64,000 bases of DNA from Mycolicibacterium phocaicum. GTDB taxonomy: Bacteria > Actinomycetota > Actinomycetes > Mycobacteriales > Mycobacteriaceae. Shown here piece after piece: positions 26,504 through 36,652 of this stretch; positions within the stretch are counted from its first letter, which is position 1; the number at the start of each line of letters is the position of its first letter. The notes under the pieces were generated by a model that was not told where the DNA came from, made no database searches, and saw only the letters and a program-made list of their open reading frames with translations. Where the stretch lies: positions 3,968,001 to 4,032,000 of the forward strand of contig NZ_AP022616.1 in assembly GCF_010731115.1 (NCBI RefSeq), written 5' to 3'. The position numbers were made by a program, and so were the translations under genes.

Positions 26504-29500
26504 ATGTCGAAAGAAGAAACCGTAGTTACCGACGAGCTGACGCAGCGCATCGCTGACCTCTGTGCAGCCGACCCCCAACTTGCCGCCGCGCGGCCCCTCG
26601 CCGGGGTCGGCGCCGCCCTCGAAGAGCCCGGCATCCGGCTCCCCGAAATCATCCACACGGTCATGGCCGCCTATGCCAACCGGCCCGCCCTCGGACAGCG
26701 CGCCGTCGAGTACGTCACCGACGCCGCCGGCCGCACCGTCTCGCGGCTGCTGCCGCGCTACGACACCATCACCTACGGCGAGGCCTGGCGGCAGATCCAG
26801 GCCGTCGACAACGCCCTGCTCAGCGGGCCTGACGCCGTCGCCCCCGGCGAGCGTGTCGCCATGCTCGGCTTCACGAGCGCCGAGTTCACCATCATCGACA
26901 CCGCGCTCGCGCGCGCCGGCGTCGTCGCCGTCCCCTTGCAGACGAGCGCACCCGCGGAGCAGCTGCGCCCGATCATCGACGAGACCGAACCCCGCGCGCT
27001 GTTCGCCGATGTCACGTTCCTCGACGACGCCGTCGAACTCGTTCTGGGTGCCAGCACCGAGCTGACGCGCGTCGTGGTGTTCGACCACCACGCCGCTGTC
27101 GACGACGAGCGCGAGGCCGTCGAACGGGCGGCCGCCCGGCTGGCCGAGCGCGGCGTCGTGGTCGAGACTCTTGCGGATCTGGTCGCGCGCGGTGCTGCGC
27201 TACCGGCCGTCGAGCCGGTGGTGTCCGCGGATGCCGACCCGCTGCTGGTGCTGATCTACACCTCCGGTAGCACCGGTACCCCCAAGGGCGCCATGTACCC
27301 CGAGCGTCTCGTCACCAACGCGTGGCGGACCGGCCTGACGCATCAGCAGCCCGCGCTGCCGTCGATCGTCCTGAGCTTCCTGCCGATGAGCCACATGATG
27401 GGCCGCGGCACCGTCTACCGCACGCTGGCGCACGGCGGCACCGTGTACTTCGCCGCCAAGAGCGACCTGTCCACCCTGTTGGAGGACATCGCGCTGGTCC
27501 GGCCGACGCAGATGACGTTCGTGCCCCGGGTCTGGGAGATGATCCACCAGGAGGTGCAGAGCGAGGTCGACCGCCGGGCCCTGGACGGTGTCTCCGAACA
27601 GCAGGTGCTCGACGAGCGCAGCGTCAGCCTGATCGGTGGGCGGCAGCTGGTCGCCATGACGGGGTCGGCTCCGATCTCGCCCGAACTCAAGGCCTGGGTG
27701 CAGAAGTTCCTCGGGCTGGAGCTGATGGAGGCGTACGGCTCGACCGAGGCCGGTGGTGTCATGGTCAGCGGCCACGTGAGTCGTCCGCCGGTGCTCGACT
27801 ACAAGCTGGTCGACGTGCCCGAACTCGGCTACCTGTCGACCGACCGTCCGCATCCGCGCGGCGAATTGCTCTTGAAGTCAACAGATTTGATCCCCGGTTA
27901 CTACAAGCGGCCCGACGTCACGGCCGATGTGTTCGACGCGGACGGCTTCTATCGCACCGGTGACATCGTCGCCGAGCTGGGTCCTGATCATCTGCAGTAC
28001 CTCGATCGCCGCAACAACGTGCTGAAGCTGGCCCAGGGCGAGTTCGTCACGGTGTCCAAGCTGGAAGCCGCCTTCGGCACCAGCCCGCTGATCCGTCAGA
28101 TCTACGTGTACGGCAACAGCTCTCGTTCATATCTGCTGGCCGTGATCGTGCCCACCGCGGACGCTCTGAGCGGCGGTGCCGATCCGGAGGCGCTGCGCCC
28201 CGAACTTGCCGACGCACTGCAGACGGTGGCCCGTGAGGCCGGGCTGCAGTCATACGAGGTGCCGCGCGACTTCATCATCGAGACCGAACCGTTCTCGCTG
28301 GAGAACGGGCTGCTCACCGGTGTCCGCAAGCTGGCCTGGCCCAAGCTGAAGGCCCGGTACGGCGCCGAGCTGGAGCAGCTGTACGCCGAGCTGGCTGAGG
28401 GCCAGGCCTCGGAGCTTCGAGCATTGCGGTCGCTCGGGTCCGACGCGCCGGTGCTCGAGACCGTGCTGCGCGCTGTCAGTGCCACACTCGGGGCGTCCGC
28501 CTCCGAGGTCGCCGGCGACGCCCACTTCACCGACTTGGGCGGAGATTCGTTGTCGGCGTTGACCTTCGGCAACCTGCTCGAGGAGATCTTCGAGGTCGAG
28601 GTGCCCGTCGGCGTGATCGTCAGCCCGGCCACCGACCTCGCGGGCGTGGCGGCCTACATCGAGGGGGAGCGCGCGCCCGGCAGCAAGCGGCCGACGTTCT
28701 CCACGGTGCACGGCAAGAACGCCACCGAGGCGCGCGCCGCCGACCTGACGCTGGACAAGTTCCTCGACGCCGAGACCTTGGCCGCTGCGCCGTCGCTGCC
28801 GGGACCGGCCTCCGAGGTGCGCACCGTATTGCTCACGGGCGCAACCGGATTCCTGGGTCGCTACCTGGCCCTGGAGTGGCTGGAGCGCATGGACCTGGTC
28901 GACGGCAAGGTCATCTGCCTGGTCCGCGGCAAGTCCGACGCCGACGCCCGGGCCCGGCTCGACGCGACGTTCGACTCGGGCGATCCGAAGCTGCTGGCGC
29001 ACTACCGGTCGCTGTGCGACCACCTGGAGGTCATCGCGGGTGACAAGGGTGAAGCCAATCTGGGCCTCTCTCAAGAGGTTTGGCAGAGGCTGGCCGACAC
29101 TGTCGACTTCATCGTGGACCCGGCCGCCCTCGTGAACCACGTGCTGCCCTACAGCGAGCTCTTCGGACCCAACGCCCTCGGCACCGCCGAGCTGATCCGG
29201 ATCGCCCTGACCACGCGGATCAAGCCGTTCGCCTACGTCTCGACCATCGCGGTCGGCGGCAGCGTCGCACCCGGCGAGTTCGTCGAGGCAGCCGACGTAC
29301 GCGTGATGAGCGCCGTGCGGCCGGTGGACGACAGCTACGCCAACGGTTACGGCAACAGCAAGTGGGCCGGTGAGGTTCTGCTGCGTGAAGCCAATGACCT
29401 TTGCGGCCTTCCGGTTTCGGTGTTCCGCTGCGACATGATCCTGGCCGACACCACCTACGCGGGGCAGCTCAACCTGCCCGACATGTTCACCCGCATGATG

Positions 29501-30022
29501 TTCTCGCTGGTGGCCACCGGTATCGCCCCGAAGTCGTTCTACGAGCTGGATGCCTCGGGTCAGCGCCAGCGCGCCCACTACGACGGGCTGCCGGTCGAGT
29601 TCGTCTCCGAATCCATCTCGACGCTGGCCGTGCAGGTCGCAGCCGGTGAGTCCGACTCGACCTTCGAGACGTACCACGTGATGAACCCGCACGACGACGG
29701 CATCGGCATGGACGAGTTCGTCGACTGGCTTATCGAGGCCGGTTATCCTGTTGCGCGCGTTGATGATTACGCCGATTGGCTGGCCCGCTTCGAGACGGCT
29801 CTGCGCGGTCTGCCGGACCGTCAGCGCCAGGCGTCACTACTTCCCCTGCTGCACAACTACCAGCAGCCGAGCTACCCGGTGGCGGGCTCCATCGCCCCGG
29901 TCGATCGGTACCGCGCTGCGGTGCAGAACGCGAAAATCGGTGCGGACAAGGACATTCCGCATATCGGTGCCCCGGTGATCGTCAAGTACATCACCGATCT
30001 GCAGCTGCTCGGCCTGCTCTGA
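26504..30022 (+). CDS. car: Carboxylic acid reductase 1 (FadD9-type)
   Basis: 1172 residues, three domains. Adenylation domain 1-~650 with the P-loop [14 protein letters not shown] at ~252 and AYGSTEAGG; carrier domain with the phosphopantetheine Ser682 in [11 protein letters not shown]; reductase domain from ~770 with NADP-binding [15 protein letters not shown] (~777) and the YGNSKWAGE tyrosine/lysine pair. The enzyme activates a carboxylic acid as acyl-AMP, loads it as a thioester and reduces it to the aldehyde. Needs a PPTase, not seen here. Followed by a palindrome copy and a paralogue. Confidence 0.95.
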   Translation: MSKEETVVTDELTQRIADLCAADPQLAAARPLAGVGAALEEPGIRLPEIIHTVMAAYANRPALGQRAVEYVTDAAGRTVSRLLPRYDTITYGEAWRQIQAVDNALLSGPDAVAPGERVAMLGFTSAEFTIIDTALARAGVVAVPLQTSAPAEQLRPIIDETEPRALFADVTFLDDAVELVLGASTELTRVVVFDHHAAVDDEREAVERAAARLAERGVVVETLADLVARGAALPAVEPVVSADADPLLVLIYTSGSTGTPKGAMYPERLVTNAWRTGLTHQQPALPSIVLSFLPMSHMMGRGTVYRTLAHGGTVYFAAKSDLSTLLEDIALVRPTQMTFVPRVWEMIHQEVQSEVDRRALDGVSEQQVLDERSVSLIGGRQLVAMTGSAPISPELKAWVQKFLGLELMEAYGSTEAGGVMVSGHVSRPPVLDYKLVDVPELGYLSTDRPHPRGELLLKSTDLIPGYYKRPDVTADVFDADGFYRTGDIVAELGPDHLQYLDRRNNVLKLAQGEFVTVSKLEAAFGTSPLIRQIYVYGNSSRSYLLAVIVPTADALSGGADPEALRPELADALQTVAREAGLQSYEVPRDFIIETEPFSLENGLLTGVRKLAWPKLKARYGAELEQLYAELAEGQASELRALRSLGSDAPVLETVLRAVSATLGASASEVAGDAHFTDLGGDSLSALTFGNLLEEIFEVEVPVGVIVSPATDLAGVAAYIEGERAPGSKRPTFSTVHGKNATEARAADLTLDKFLDAETLAAAPSLPGPASEVRTVLLTGATGFLGRYLALEWLERMDLVDGKVICLVRGKSDADARARLDATFDSGDPKLLAHYRSLCDHLEVIAGDKGEANLGLSQEVWQRLADTVDFIVDPAALVNHVLPYSELFGPNALGTAELIRIALTTRIKPFAYVSTIAVGGSVAPGEFVEAADVRVMSAVRPVDDSYANGYGNSKWAGEVLLREANDLCGLPVSVFRCDMILADTTYAGQLNLPDMFTRMMFSLVATGIAPKSFYELDASGQRQRAHYDGLPVEFVSESISTLAVQVAAGESDSTFETYHVMNPHDDGIGMDEFVDWLIEAGYPVARVDDYADWLARFETALRGLPDRQRQASLLPLLHNYQQPSYPVAGSIAPVDRYRAAVQNAKIGADKDIPHIGAPVIVKYITDLQLLGLL

Positions 30023-30029
30023 GCTCAGG

Positions 30030-30078
30030 GATTTGTGCACGATTTTCCGCGGTGGCCGCGGAAAATCGTGCACAAATC
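30030..30078. repeat. 49-bp palindrome, copy 2
   Basis: Perfect 23-bp arms (GATTTGTGCACGATTTT plus CCGCGG) around a TGG loop, 8 bp after the stop of the first carboxylic acid reductase. Placed between two genes on the same strand, so here it can only terminate or process the upstream mRNA. Confidence 0.9.
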
Positions 30079-30195
30079 ACAGGGAACTGGCAGGAAATCG
30101 CCGGAACAACGGCGGCCGCGCCAGCGTCATTCAATTAGTGGGGATGCAACGGGGCCTACCCCATTCGAGATTTCGATTTTTCGTGAGGTTTTTTC

Positions 30196-33100
30196 ATGTC
30201 GATTGACCATGCCGAGAGCACTGCCGACGGGCTCGCCCGCCGGATCGCCGAATTGTCCGCCAATGATCCGCAGTTCGCCGCGGCCGTGCCATTGCAGTCG
30301 GTCGCCGAGTCGGTCGAAAAGCCCGGCATGCGACTGCCCGAGATCGTGAAGACCGTCATCGAGGGCTACGCCGACCGGACCGCCCTCGGGCAGCGCGCCG
30401 TCGAGTTCGTCACCGAGAACGGCCGCACCGTGGCCCGGCTGCTGCCGAAGTACGACACCATCACCTACGCCGAACTGTGGGACCGCATCCGCGCCGTCGC
30501 CGCCGCCCTGCACGCTGACGGTGTGAAGGCCGGCGACCGCGTCGCCATCCTCGGTTTCACCAGCACCGACTACACCGTCATCGACACCGCGCTCGGGCAG
30601 ATCGGCGCCGTCTCGGTGCCGCTGCAGACCAGTTCCGCGGCGTCGTCGCTGCTGCCGATCGTCGCCGAGACCGAACCGGTGCTGATCGCCGTCAGCGTGG
30701 ACTACGTCGCCGACGCAGTCGAACTCGCGGTCGGTGGCCCCGCGCCCGCCCGGTTCCTGGTGTTCGACCACCACCCGGAGGTCGACGACGAGCGTGAGGC
30801 CATCGACCAGGCGCGCGACGCCCTGTCCGGCCTGAACGTCACGGTCGAGACCTTCGGCGACGTGCTGAGCCGCGGCCGCGAACTGCCGGACGCCCCGACC
30901 CCGGTCTCCGAAGAGGCCGACCCACTCGCCCTGCTGATCTACACGTCCGGCTCGACCGGTGCGCCCAAGGGTGCGATGTACCCCGAGAGCAACATGACGA
31001 GCTTCTGGCGGCGCGCCAGCACGGCATGGTTCGGACCCAGTGAGTCGTCGATCAACCTGGCGTTCATGCCGATGAGCCACGTCATGGGCCGCGGCATCCT
31101 GTACTCCAGCCTGGCCAACGGCGGCATCGTCTACTTCGCCGCCAAGAGCGACTTGTCCACTCTGCTCGAGGATTTCGCGTTGGCGCGGCCCACCGAGCTG
31201 AACCTGGTGCCCCGCGTCTGGGAGATGCTGTACCTCGAATTCCAGAGCCGCGTCGACAAGCTGGTGCTCGCCGGTGCCGGTGAGGCCGAGCGCGACGACA
31301 TCGAGCAGCAAGTGATGGCCGACATGCGGCAGAACCTGATCGGTGGCCGCTACATCAAGGCGATGACCGGCTCGGCGCCCATCACCGACGAGCTCAAGGC
31401 GTGGGTCGAGAAGTTCCTCGGTATCCACCTGCTGGAGGGCTACGGCTCCACCGAGGCCGGCATGGTCTTCTTCGACGGCGTCATCCAGCGTCCGCCGACC
31501 CTGGACTACAAGCTGGTCGACGTGCCAGACCTGGGCTACTACCTGACCGACCAGCCCTACCCGCGCGGTGAGCTGCTGGTGAAGACGCAGTACCTGTTCC
31601 CGGGCTACTACAAGCGCCCCGAGGTCACCGCGAGCGTCTTCGACGAGGACGGCTTCTACCGCACCGGCGACGTCGTCGCCGAGATCGGCCCCGACCAGAT
31701 CCAGTACGTCGACCGCCGCAACAATGTGCTCAAGCTGGCCCAGGGCGAGTTCGTCACGCTGGCCAAGCTGGAAGCGGCGTTCAGCAACAACAGCCCGCTG
31801 GTGCGGCAGATCTACGTCTACGGCAACAGTGCGCAGCCGTACCTGCTGGCCGTGGTCGTCCCGACTGAAGATGCCCTGGCCCGTTGGGATTCCGCCGAAC
31901 TGAAGCAGCGGATCAGCGATTCACTGCAGGAGGTCGCCAAGGCCGCCGAGCTGCAGTCCTACGAGATCCCCCGCGACTTCATCATCGAGACCGAACCGTT
32001 CTCGCTGGAGAACGGGCTGCTGACCGGCATCCGCAAGCTGGCCTGGCCGAAGCTCAAGGCGCACTACGGCCCGGCGCTGGAAGACCTGTACGTGAGCCTG
32101 GCCGCGGGACAAGCCGATGAACTCCGTGAGCTGCGGCAGCACGGCGCCGAAGGCCCGGCCCTGCCGACCGTCATCCGTGCGGCGAGCGCGCTGCTCGGTG
32201 CCTCCGGCGAGGTGTCGGCCGACGCCCACTTCACCGATCTCGGCGGAGATTCGTTGTCGGCGTTGACCTTCGGCAACCTGCTCGAGGAGATCTTCGGCGT
32301 CGAGGTGCAGGTCGGCATCATCGTCAGCCCCGCCAACGATCTGGCCGCGCTGGCCGCCTACATCGAGAACGAGCGCAGCGGTGGCGCCAAGCGTCCCAGC
32401 TTCAGTTCGGTGCACGGTAAGAACGCCGTCGAGGTGCGCGCCGCGGACCTGACGCTGGACAAGTTCCTCGACGCTGCGACGTTGGCCGCCGCGCCGTCGC
32501 TGCCGGGACCGGCCTCCGAGGTGCGCACCGTATTGCTCACGGGCGCAACGGGTTTCCTGGGTCGGTACCTGGCGCTGGAGTGGCTGGAGCGCATGGACCT
32601 GGTCGACGGCAAGGTGATCGCCCTGGTGCGCGCCAAGTCCGACGACGAGGCCCGGGCCCGTCTGGATGCCACGTTCGACAGCGGTGACCCGAAGCTGCTG
32701 GCGCACTACCAGGCCCTCGCCGCCGATCACCTCGAAGTCATCGCCGGTGACAAGGGCGACGAGAATCTCGGTCTGTCGCAGGAGGTTTGGCAGCGACTGG
32801 CCGACGAGGTCGACGTCATCGTCGACCCCGCCGCGTTGGTGAACCACGTGCTGCCCTACAGCGAACTGTTCGGCCCGAACGCGCTCGGCACCGCCGAGCT
32901 CATCCGCATCGCGCTGACCACCCGGCAGAAGCCGTACATCTACGTCTCGACCATCGGTGTCGGTGACCAGCTGACGCCGGGCACGTTCACCGAAGAGGCG
33001 GACGTGCGTGTGATGAGTCCGGTGCGTGCCGTGCACGACGGTTACGCGAACGGCTACGGCAACAGCAAGTGGGCCGGCGAGGTCCTGCTGCGGGAGGCGA

Positions 33101-33714
33101 ATGACCTTTGCGGCCTTCCGGTTTCGGTGTTCCGCTGCGACATGATCCTCGCGGACACGTCGTATGCCGGGCAACTCAACCTGCCGGACATGTTCACCCG
33201 CATGATGTTCTCGCTGGTGGCCACCGGCATCGCGCCGTACTCGTTCTACGAGCGGGACGCCGAGGGCAAGCGGCAGGCCGCGCACTACGACGGGCTGCCG
33301 GTCGAGTTCATCGCCGAGGCCATCGACACGCTCGGTGTGCGCCCCGCCGGCGAGTTCGTCACCTACCACGTGATGAACCCGCACTCCGATGGCCTGGGCA
33401 TGGACGAGTTCGTCGACTGGCTGATCGAGGCCGGGTATTCCATTGCCCGCGTTGATGATTACGCCGAATGGCTGGCCCGCTTCGAGACCACCCTGCGGGC
33501 CCTGCCGGACCGGCAGCGCCAGGCGTCACTGCTGCCGCTGCTGCACAACTACCAGAAGCCGGAACACCCGCACAACGGGTCCATCGCACCGGTGGTCGTG
33601 TTCCGCGAGGCCGTGCAGGAGGCCAAACTGGGCCCGGACAAGAACATCCCGCACGTCACCGCGCCGGTGATCGTCAAGTACATCACCGACCTGCAGCTGC
33701 TCGGCCTGCTCTGA
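30196..33714 (+). CDS. car: Carboxylic acid reductase 2, tandem paralogue
   Basis: 1172 residues with the same architecture as its neighbour: P-loop YTSGSTGAPKGAMY, carrier Ser686 in [11 protein letters not shown], reductase motif [15 protein letters not shown] at ~781 and YGNSKWAGE. The two proteins are closest in the carrier/reductase half and differ more in the substrate-selecting adenylation half, which suggests different acid specificities. DNA patches of 50-60 bp are identical between the copies. Preceded by a 173-bp gap with its own T-rich leader, so it may be transcribed separately. Confidence 0.95.
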   Translation: MSIDHAESTADGLARRIAELSANDPQFAAAVPLQSVAESVEKPGMRLPEIVKTVIEGYADRTALGQRAVEFVTENGRTVARLLPKYDTITYAELWDRIRAVAAALHADGVKAGDRVAILGFTSTDYTVIDTALGQIGAVSVPLQTSSAASSLLPIVAETEPVLIAVSVDYVADAVELAVGGPAPARFLVFDHHPEVDDEREAIDQARDALSGLNVTVETFGDVLSRGRELPDAPTPVSEEADPLALLIYTSGSTGAPKGAMYPESNMTSFWRRASTAWFGPSESSINLAFMPMSHVMGRGILYSSLANGGIVYFAAKSDLSTLLEDFALARPTELNLVPRVWEMLYLEFQSRVDKLVLAGAGEAERDDIEQQVMADMRQNLIGGRYIKAMTGSAPITDELKAWVEKFLGIHLLEGYGSTEAGMVFFDGVIQRPPTLDYKLVDVPDLGYYLTDQPYPRGELLVKTQYLFPGYYKRPEVTASVFDEDGFYRTGDVVAEIGPDQIQYVDRRNNVLKLAQGEFVTLAKLEAAFSNNSPLVRQIYVYGNSAQPYLLAVVVPTEDALARWDSAELKQRISDSLQEVAKAAELQSYEIPRDFIIETEPFSLENGLLTGIRKLAWPKLKAHYGPALEDLYVSLAAGQADELRELRQHGAEGPALPTVIRAASALLGASGEVSADAHFTDLGGDSLSALTFGNLLEEIFGVEVQVGIIVSPANDLAALAAYIENERSGGAKRPSFSSVHGKNAVEVRAADLTLDKFLDAATLAAAPSLPGPASEVRTVLLTGATGFLGRYLALEWLERMDLVDGKVIALVRAKSDDEARARLDATFDSGDPKLLAHYQALAADHLEVIAGDKGDENLGLSQEVWQRLADEVDVIVDPAALVNHVLPYSELFGPNALGTAELIRIALTTRQKPYIYVSTIGVGDQLTPGTFTEEADVRVMSPVRAVHDGYANGYGNSKWAGEVLLREANDLCGLPVSVFRCDMILADTSYAGQLNLPDMFTRMMFSLVATGIAPYSFYERDAEGKRQAAHYDGLPVEFIAEAIDTLGVRPAGEFVTYHVMNPHSDGLGMDEFVDWLIEAGYSIARVDDYAEWLARFETTLRALPDRQRQASLLPLLHNYQKPEHPHNGSIAPVVVFREAVQEAKLGPDKNIPHVTAPVIVKYITDLQLLGLL

Positions 33715-33720
33715 CCCAGG

Positions 33721-33769
33721 GATTTGTGCACGATTTTCCGCGGGTGCCGCGGAAAATCGTGCACAAATC
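33721..33769. repeat. 49-bp palindrome, copy 3
   Basis: Perfect 23-bp arms with a GTG loop, 6 bp after the second carboxylic acid reductase and 1 bp from the stop of the convergent DUF559 gene. Confidence 0.9.
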
Positions 33770-33770
33770 T

Positions 33771-34640
33771 TCAGGCGGCCTGCCTGAACAGCAGGGCATT
33801 CCGGATTTCGGCGAGCACCCGGTCCGGATACTCGGTCAGATCCAGCCACGTGAACCGCAAGATCTGATAGCCGAGCAGCGAGATGGCGTTCTGCCGCTTC
33901 CGGTCGTTCTCGAAGTCGTCGGCACTGCTGTGATAGGCCCACCCGTCGACTTCGATGGCGAGTTTCGCTGCCGGAAACACGACGTCGACCTTGTATCCGG
34001 CAACGGGACAGTTGGCCTTCCATCCCGTGATCTTGTTGCGGCGCAGTAGTTTTACGAATAGGCGTTCAGCTTGAGAGCGGGCCCCGTCTTCGGCGGCCAG
34101 CAACAGTATCCGAGCCGCGGGCGATCCGTGTCGTCCTTTGTTGCGCAGGTGCGCATCCCAGAGTTTCTTCAGCTCGACGTGTCGCTGCAACGCAGTGTCC
34201 ATGAGTTTGGCGCCACCTCCGCGCCGCGTCGCGGCTTCGATGACGGTCAGTGGGAGTGCGGTGACTCGCAGTCCGCCGCGTTCGACGATGTCCTGTGGCA
34301 GCAAGTCGCGGCGGCGGACCCGGATGCCGTCGCGCTTGCGGTGATTGCTGACCTTCGGCACGGTGACTTCCACCGTCTCCGGCGCGTAGTGCGTGACACC
34401 CAGCCACCACGCGGCGGCCAGTCCGCTGGCGGTGGCCGCCGGGCCGCAGGACCAGACTGCACTGCGTACGCGGGCCGCGTCGCTGAACGGACGATCGTCG
34501 ACGAAGAACACCCCGGGGGCGCATCGCAGCCAGTGGCCGGAGCGAACTCGGCGGCTGATGGCGTCATCGCTGATCCCCGCGGTCAAGGCTTGGGCTCGGG
34601 TGATTACGCCATCGTGGCGGCGAAGGTAGTCGTCAAGCAC
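33771..34640 (-). CDS. AbiEi-antitoxin-like winged helix fused to a DUF559 (Vsr-like) nuclease domain
   Basis: 289 residues. Residues 1-~55 (LRRHDGVITRAQALTAGISDDAISRR, GHWLRCAPGVFF) are an AbiEi_4-type winged helix; the C-terminal ~110 residues (AERLFVKLLRR, YKVDVVFPAAKLAIEVDGWAYHSSADDFENDRKRQN, GYQILRFTWLDL) form a DUF559 domain with the D...ExDG...H pattern of very-short-patch-repair-like endonucleases. Activity unproven. No cognate AbiEii-type toxin lies nearby. Both flanks carry a copy of the 49-bp palindrome. Confidence 0.8.
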   Translation of the reverse strand: MLDDYLRRHDGVITRAQALTAGISDDAISRRVRSGHWLRCAPGVFFVDDRPFSDAARVRSAVWSCGPAATASGLAAAWWLGVTHYAPETVEVTVPKVSNHRKRDGIRVRRRDLLPQDIVERGGLRVTALPLTVIEAATRRGGGAKLMDTALQRHVELKKLWDAHLRNKGRHGSPAARILLLAAEDGARSQAERLFVKLLRRNKITGWKANCPVAGYKVDVVFPAAKLAIEVDGWAYHSSADDFENDRKRQNAISLLGYQILRFTWLDLTEYPDRVLAEIRNALLFRQAA

Positions 34641-34684
34641 ACAGATTCGGACGTATGCGGTGGCTCCGCGGTTCCATCAACGGG

Positions 34685-34733
34685 GATTTGTGCACGATTT
34701 TCCGCGGCTGGCGCGGAAAATCGTGCACAAATC
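34685..34733. repeat. 49-bp palindrome, copy 4
   Basis: 22-bp arms around GCTGG; with flanking bases the pairing extends to GGGGATTT...AAATCCC (34682-34735). It follows the stop of the minus-strand lipase-like gene by 5 bp and lies 45 bp upstream of the DUF559 start. Confidence 0.9.
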
Positions 34734-34738
34734 CCTGG

Positions 34739-36550
34739 TTACGGGGCGATGAGGACGCCGGCGTCGGAGGCGGCGTGCTGCAGTTCGTAGATGTCGAGGT
34801 CGCCCCAGTCGTTGATCGGCCCGGTGTAGGAGCCCAGCCACGGCACCACACCGGGATCCGGTGCGACGCCGAGGTTGTAGGCCTGCATGCCGGGCAGGTG
34901 GTGCTCGAAGAAGTTCCCGAGGATGTCGACGGCGAAGATGATGTCGTTGATCGGGTTCGGGCCCCACAGCGCGGACGCGTTGAACAGCGGGTTCACCGCA
35001 TCCGGGTCACCGATCATCGCGATGTTGCCGTAGTGCGGCTTGCTGCCGCCGGTGGGGTCGTAGGCCGGCATGAACGGCTGCAACCCCGGCAGGTCGGTGG
35101 AGAAGTACGCCGCGGTGTCACCGTAGGTCTCGATGTTCACGAAGTTCGAGTTGATGCCGTTACCCGCGACCGAGGTGTTCAGTCCGGGACCTTCGAAGCC
35201 GATACCGCCGCGCCCCGTCTTCTGCGCGACGAACTGCGCCTCCCAACCACCCAGTGAGTGGCCGGTGACGAAGATGTCATCGGTGGTGTAGCCCTGCGCG
35301 AGGGCCGCCGCCTCGACCTTGCGCTCGAACGCCAACGAATCCCAGAACGCCTGCGGCGTGGTGTTGGTGAAGATGACCTGCATGTCCGTGAAAATCTGCG
35401 ACAGCGCGATCAGCGGATGGAACAGCAGATTGGTGCCGCCCGTCGTGCCCTGGTAGGCGACGATGATCTGGCCCTCGGGCGTCACCCACGCCTTGCCGAC
35501 GGCGCCGGACAACGGATTGAAGGTCTGCATCTGAAAACCGTTGACGGTGAACGGCTTCAGATCACCCGGCTGGGCGCCGAGCACGTAGGCATTGGCCGAC
35601 GCGTTGAGGAACTGCTCCACCGTCGGGGTGTCGCCACTGGTCGGGCCGTCGTAGGTCAGCTCCGGGACGACGGGCGCCGCGGTGGGGGTCTTGCTCAGCC
35701 CGAGCATGTCCTCGATGCGGCGGAACCCCGCGAACAGCGCCTCGGAAATGGGCGACCAGTTGAACGGGCTCTTCGGGCCGCTCTGCGACACCGTCAGGTC
35801 CAGCACCTGCAGGACGGTGTTGATGATGCGACCGGGCAGCTGGATGATCTTCGCGATCGGGTTCAGCGGCTGCGGTGGCGTCGGCGTCGTCAGGGTGCCG
35901 ACGGTGCTGTTGGTGGCGGACAGGGCCGCGAGCCGGGTGATCGGCGCGAGCGTCTTGACCGGCGCGGGGGCGATGGTGTCGGTTGCCGCGGCCGGTGCGG
36001 TGGCGGTGGGCGCGGAAGAGTTGACCGTCGCGTCCTTGGCGGGGACGCCCACGGTGGCGGTCTGGAGCTTCGGCGCCTTCTTGCCGTCGCCGGCGGGCTT
36101 GACCGAATCGGACCCCTTCTTCGCCGGTTTGGCGGCCGGCTTGGGGTCGGGCTTGGGGTCGGGTTTCGCGGCCGGCTTCGGGTCCGGTTTGGCTTCCGGA
36201 TCCACCCCGGACTTGGGGTCGGTGGTCGCCGCGTCCGGCTTGGTGCCGGACGTGACGGACGTGCCTGACTTGCCCGCGTCGGGTTCGGCCTTGCCGGCCT
36301 TCTTACCGGGCTTCTTCTTGTCTTTCTTGTCGGTGTTCGCCGGCTTGGTTTTGGCGGGGCCGGGCTTCTGCGGTCCGGACTGGCTGGTCGAGGTGCCTGG
36401 CGAATCGGTCGCCCCGGTCTCGGCCCAGGCGACGTTCTGGCTGGTCGCCGCTGCGATACCCATGGCCGCGGCAATCACTGCCAGGCGGTACCGACCGGAT
36501 TTACGCAGACTGAGCCCCGACTGTGTCCCCACCGGTGTCCCCTTTGACAT
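34739..36550 (-). CDS. Secreted lipase-like alpha/beta hydrolase with long Lys/Pro-rich linker
   Basis: 603 residues from ATG 36550. Signal peptide LAVIAAAMGIAAATSQNVAWA, then a ~180-residue disordered linker rich in Lys, Pro, Ala, Asp (KPDPKPAAKPDPKP repeats), then a class 3 lipase-like domain with AYQGT and the nucleophile elbow GHSLGGWEAQF; Asp/His candidates are in IGDPDAVN and EHHLPG. Likely anchored in or near the cell wall, hydrolysing a lipid ester. Transcribed after fusA2 with ~100 bp between. Confidence 0.78.
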   Translation of the reverse strand: MSKGTPVGTQSGLSLRKSGRYRLAVIAAAMGIAAATSQNVAWAETGATDSPGTSTSQSGPQKPGPAKTKPANTDKKDKKKPGKKAGKAEPDAGKSGTSVTSGTKPDAATTDPKSGVDPEAKPDPKPAAKPDPKPDPKPAAKPAKKGSDSVKPAGDGKKAPKLQTATVGVPAKDATVNSSAPTATAPAAATDTIAPAPVKTLAPITRLAALSATNSTVGTLTTPTPPQPLNPIAKIIQLPGRIINTVLQVLDLTVSQSGPKSPFNWSPISEALFAGFRRIEDMLGLSKTPTAAPVVPELTYDGPTSGDTPTVEQFLNASANAYVLGAQPGDLKPFTVNGFQMQTFNPLSGAVGKAWVTPEGQIIVAYQGTTGGTNLLFHPLIALSQIFTDMQVIFTNTTPQAFWDSLAFERKVEAAALAQGYTTDDIFVTGHSLGGWEAQFVAQKTGRGGIGFEGPGLNTSVAGNGINSNFVNIETYGDTAAYFSTDLPGLQPFMPAYDPTGGSKPHYGNIAMIGDPDAVNPLFNASALWGPNPINDIIFAVDILGNFFEHHLPGMQAYNLGVAPDPGVVPWLGSYTGPINDWGDLDIYELQHAASDAGVLIAP

Positions 36551-36652
36551 CCCTGGTGCCCGCCCGCGCGCGCACGAATCTGACGACACTATGACATCGG
36601 GTGATGTCAGTCACGATCAGGTTTGCCAAAGTCGTGGGTCACTGTGGCGGGG

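Noticed and set aside
33721..34733. Composite transposon with the DUF559 gene as transposase
   Set aside because: No transposase domain and no target duplication visible; kept only as a hypothesis about the palindromes.
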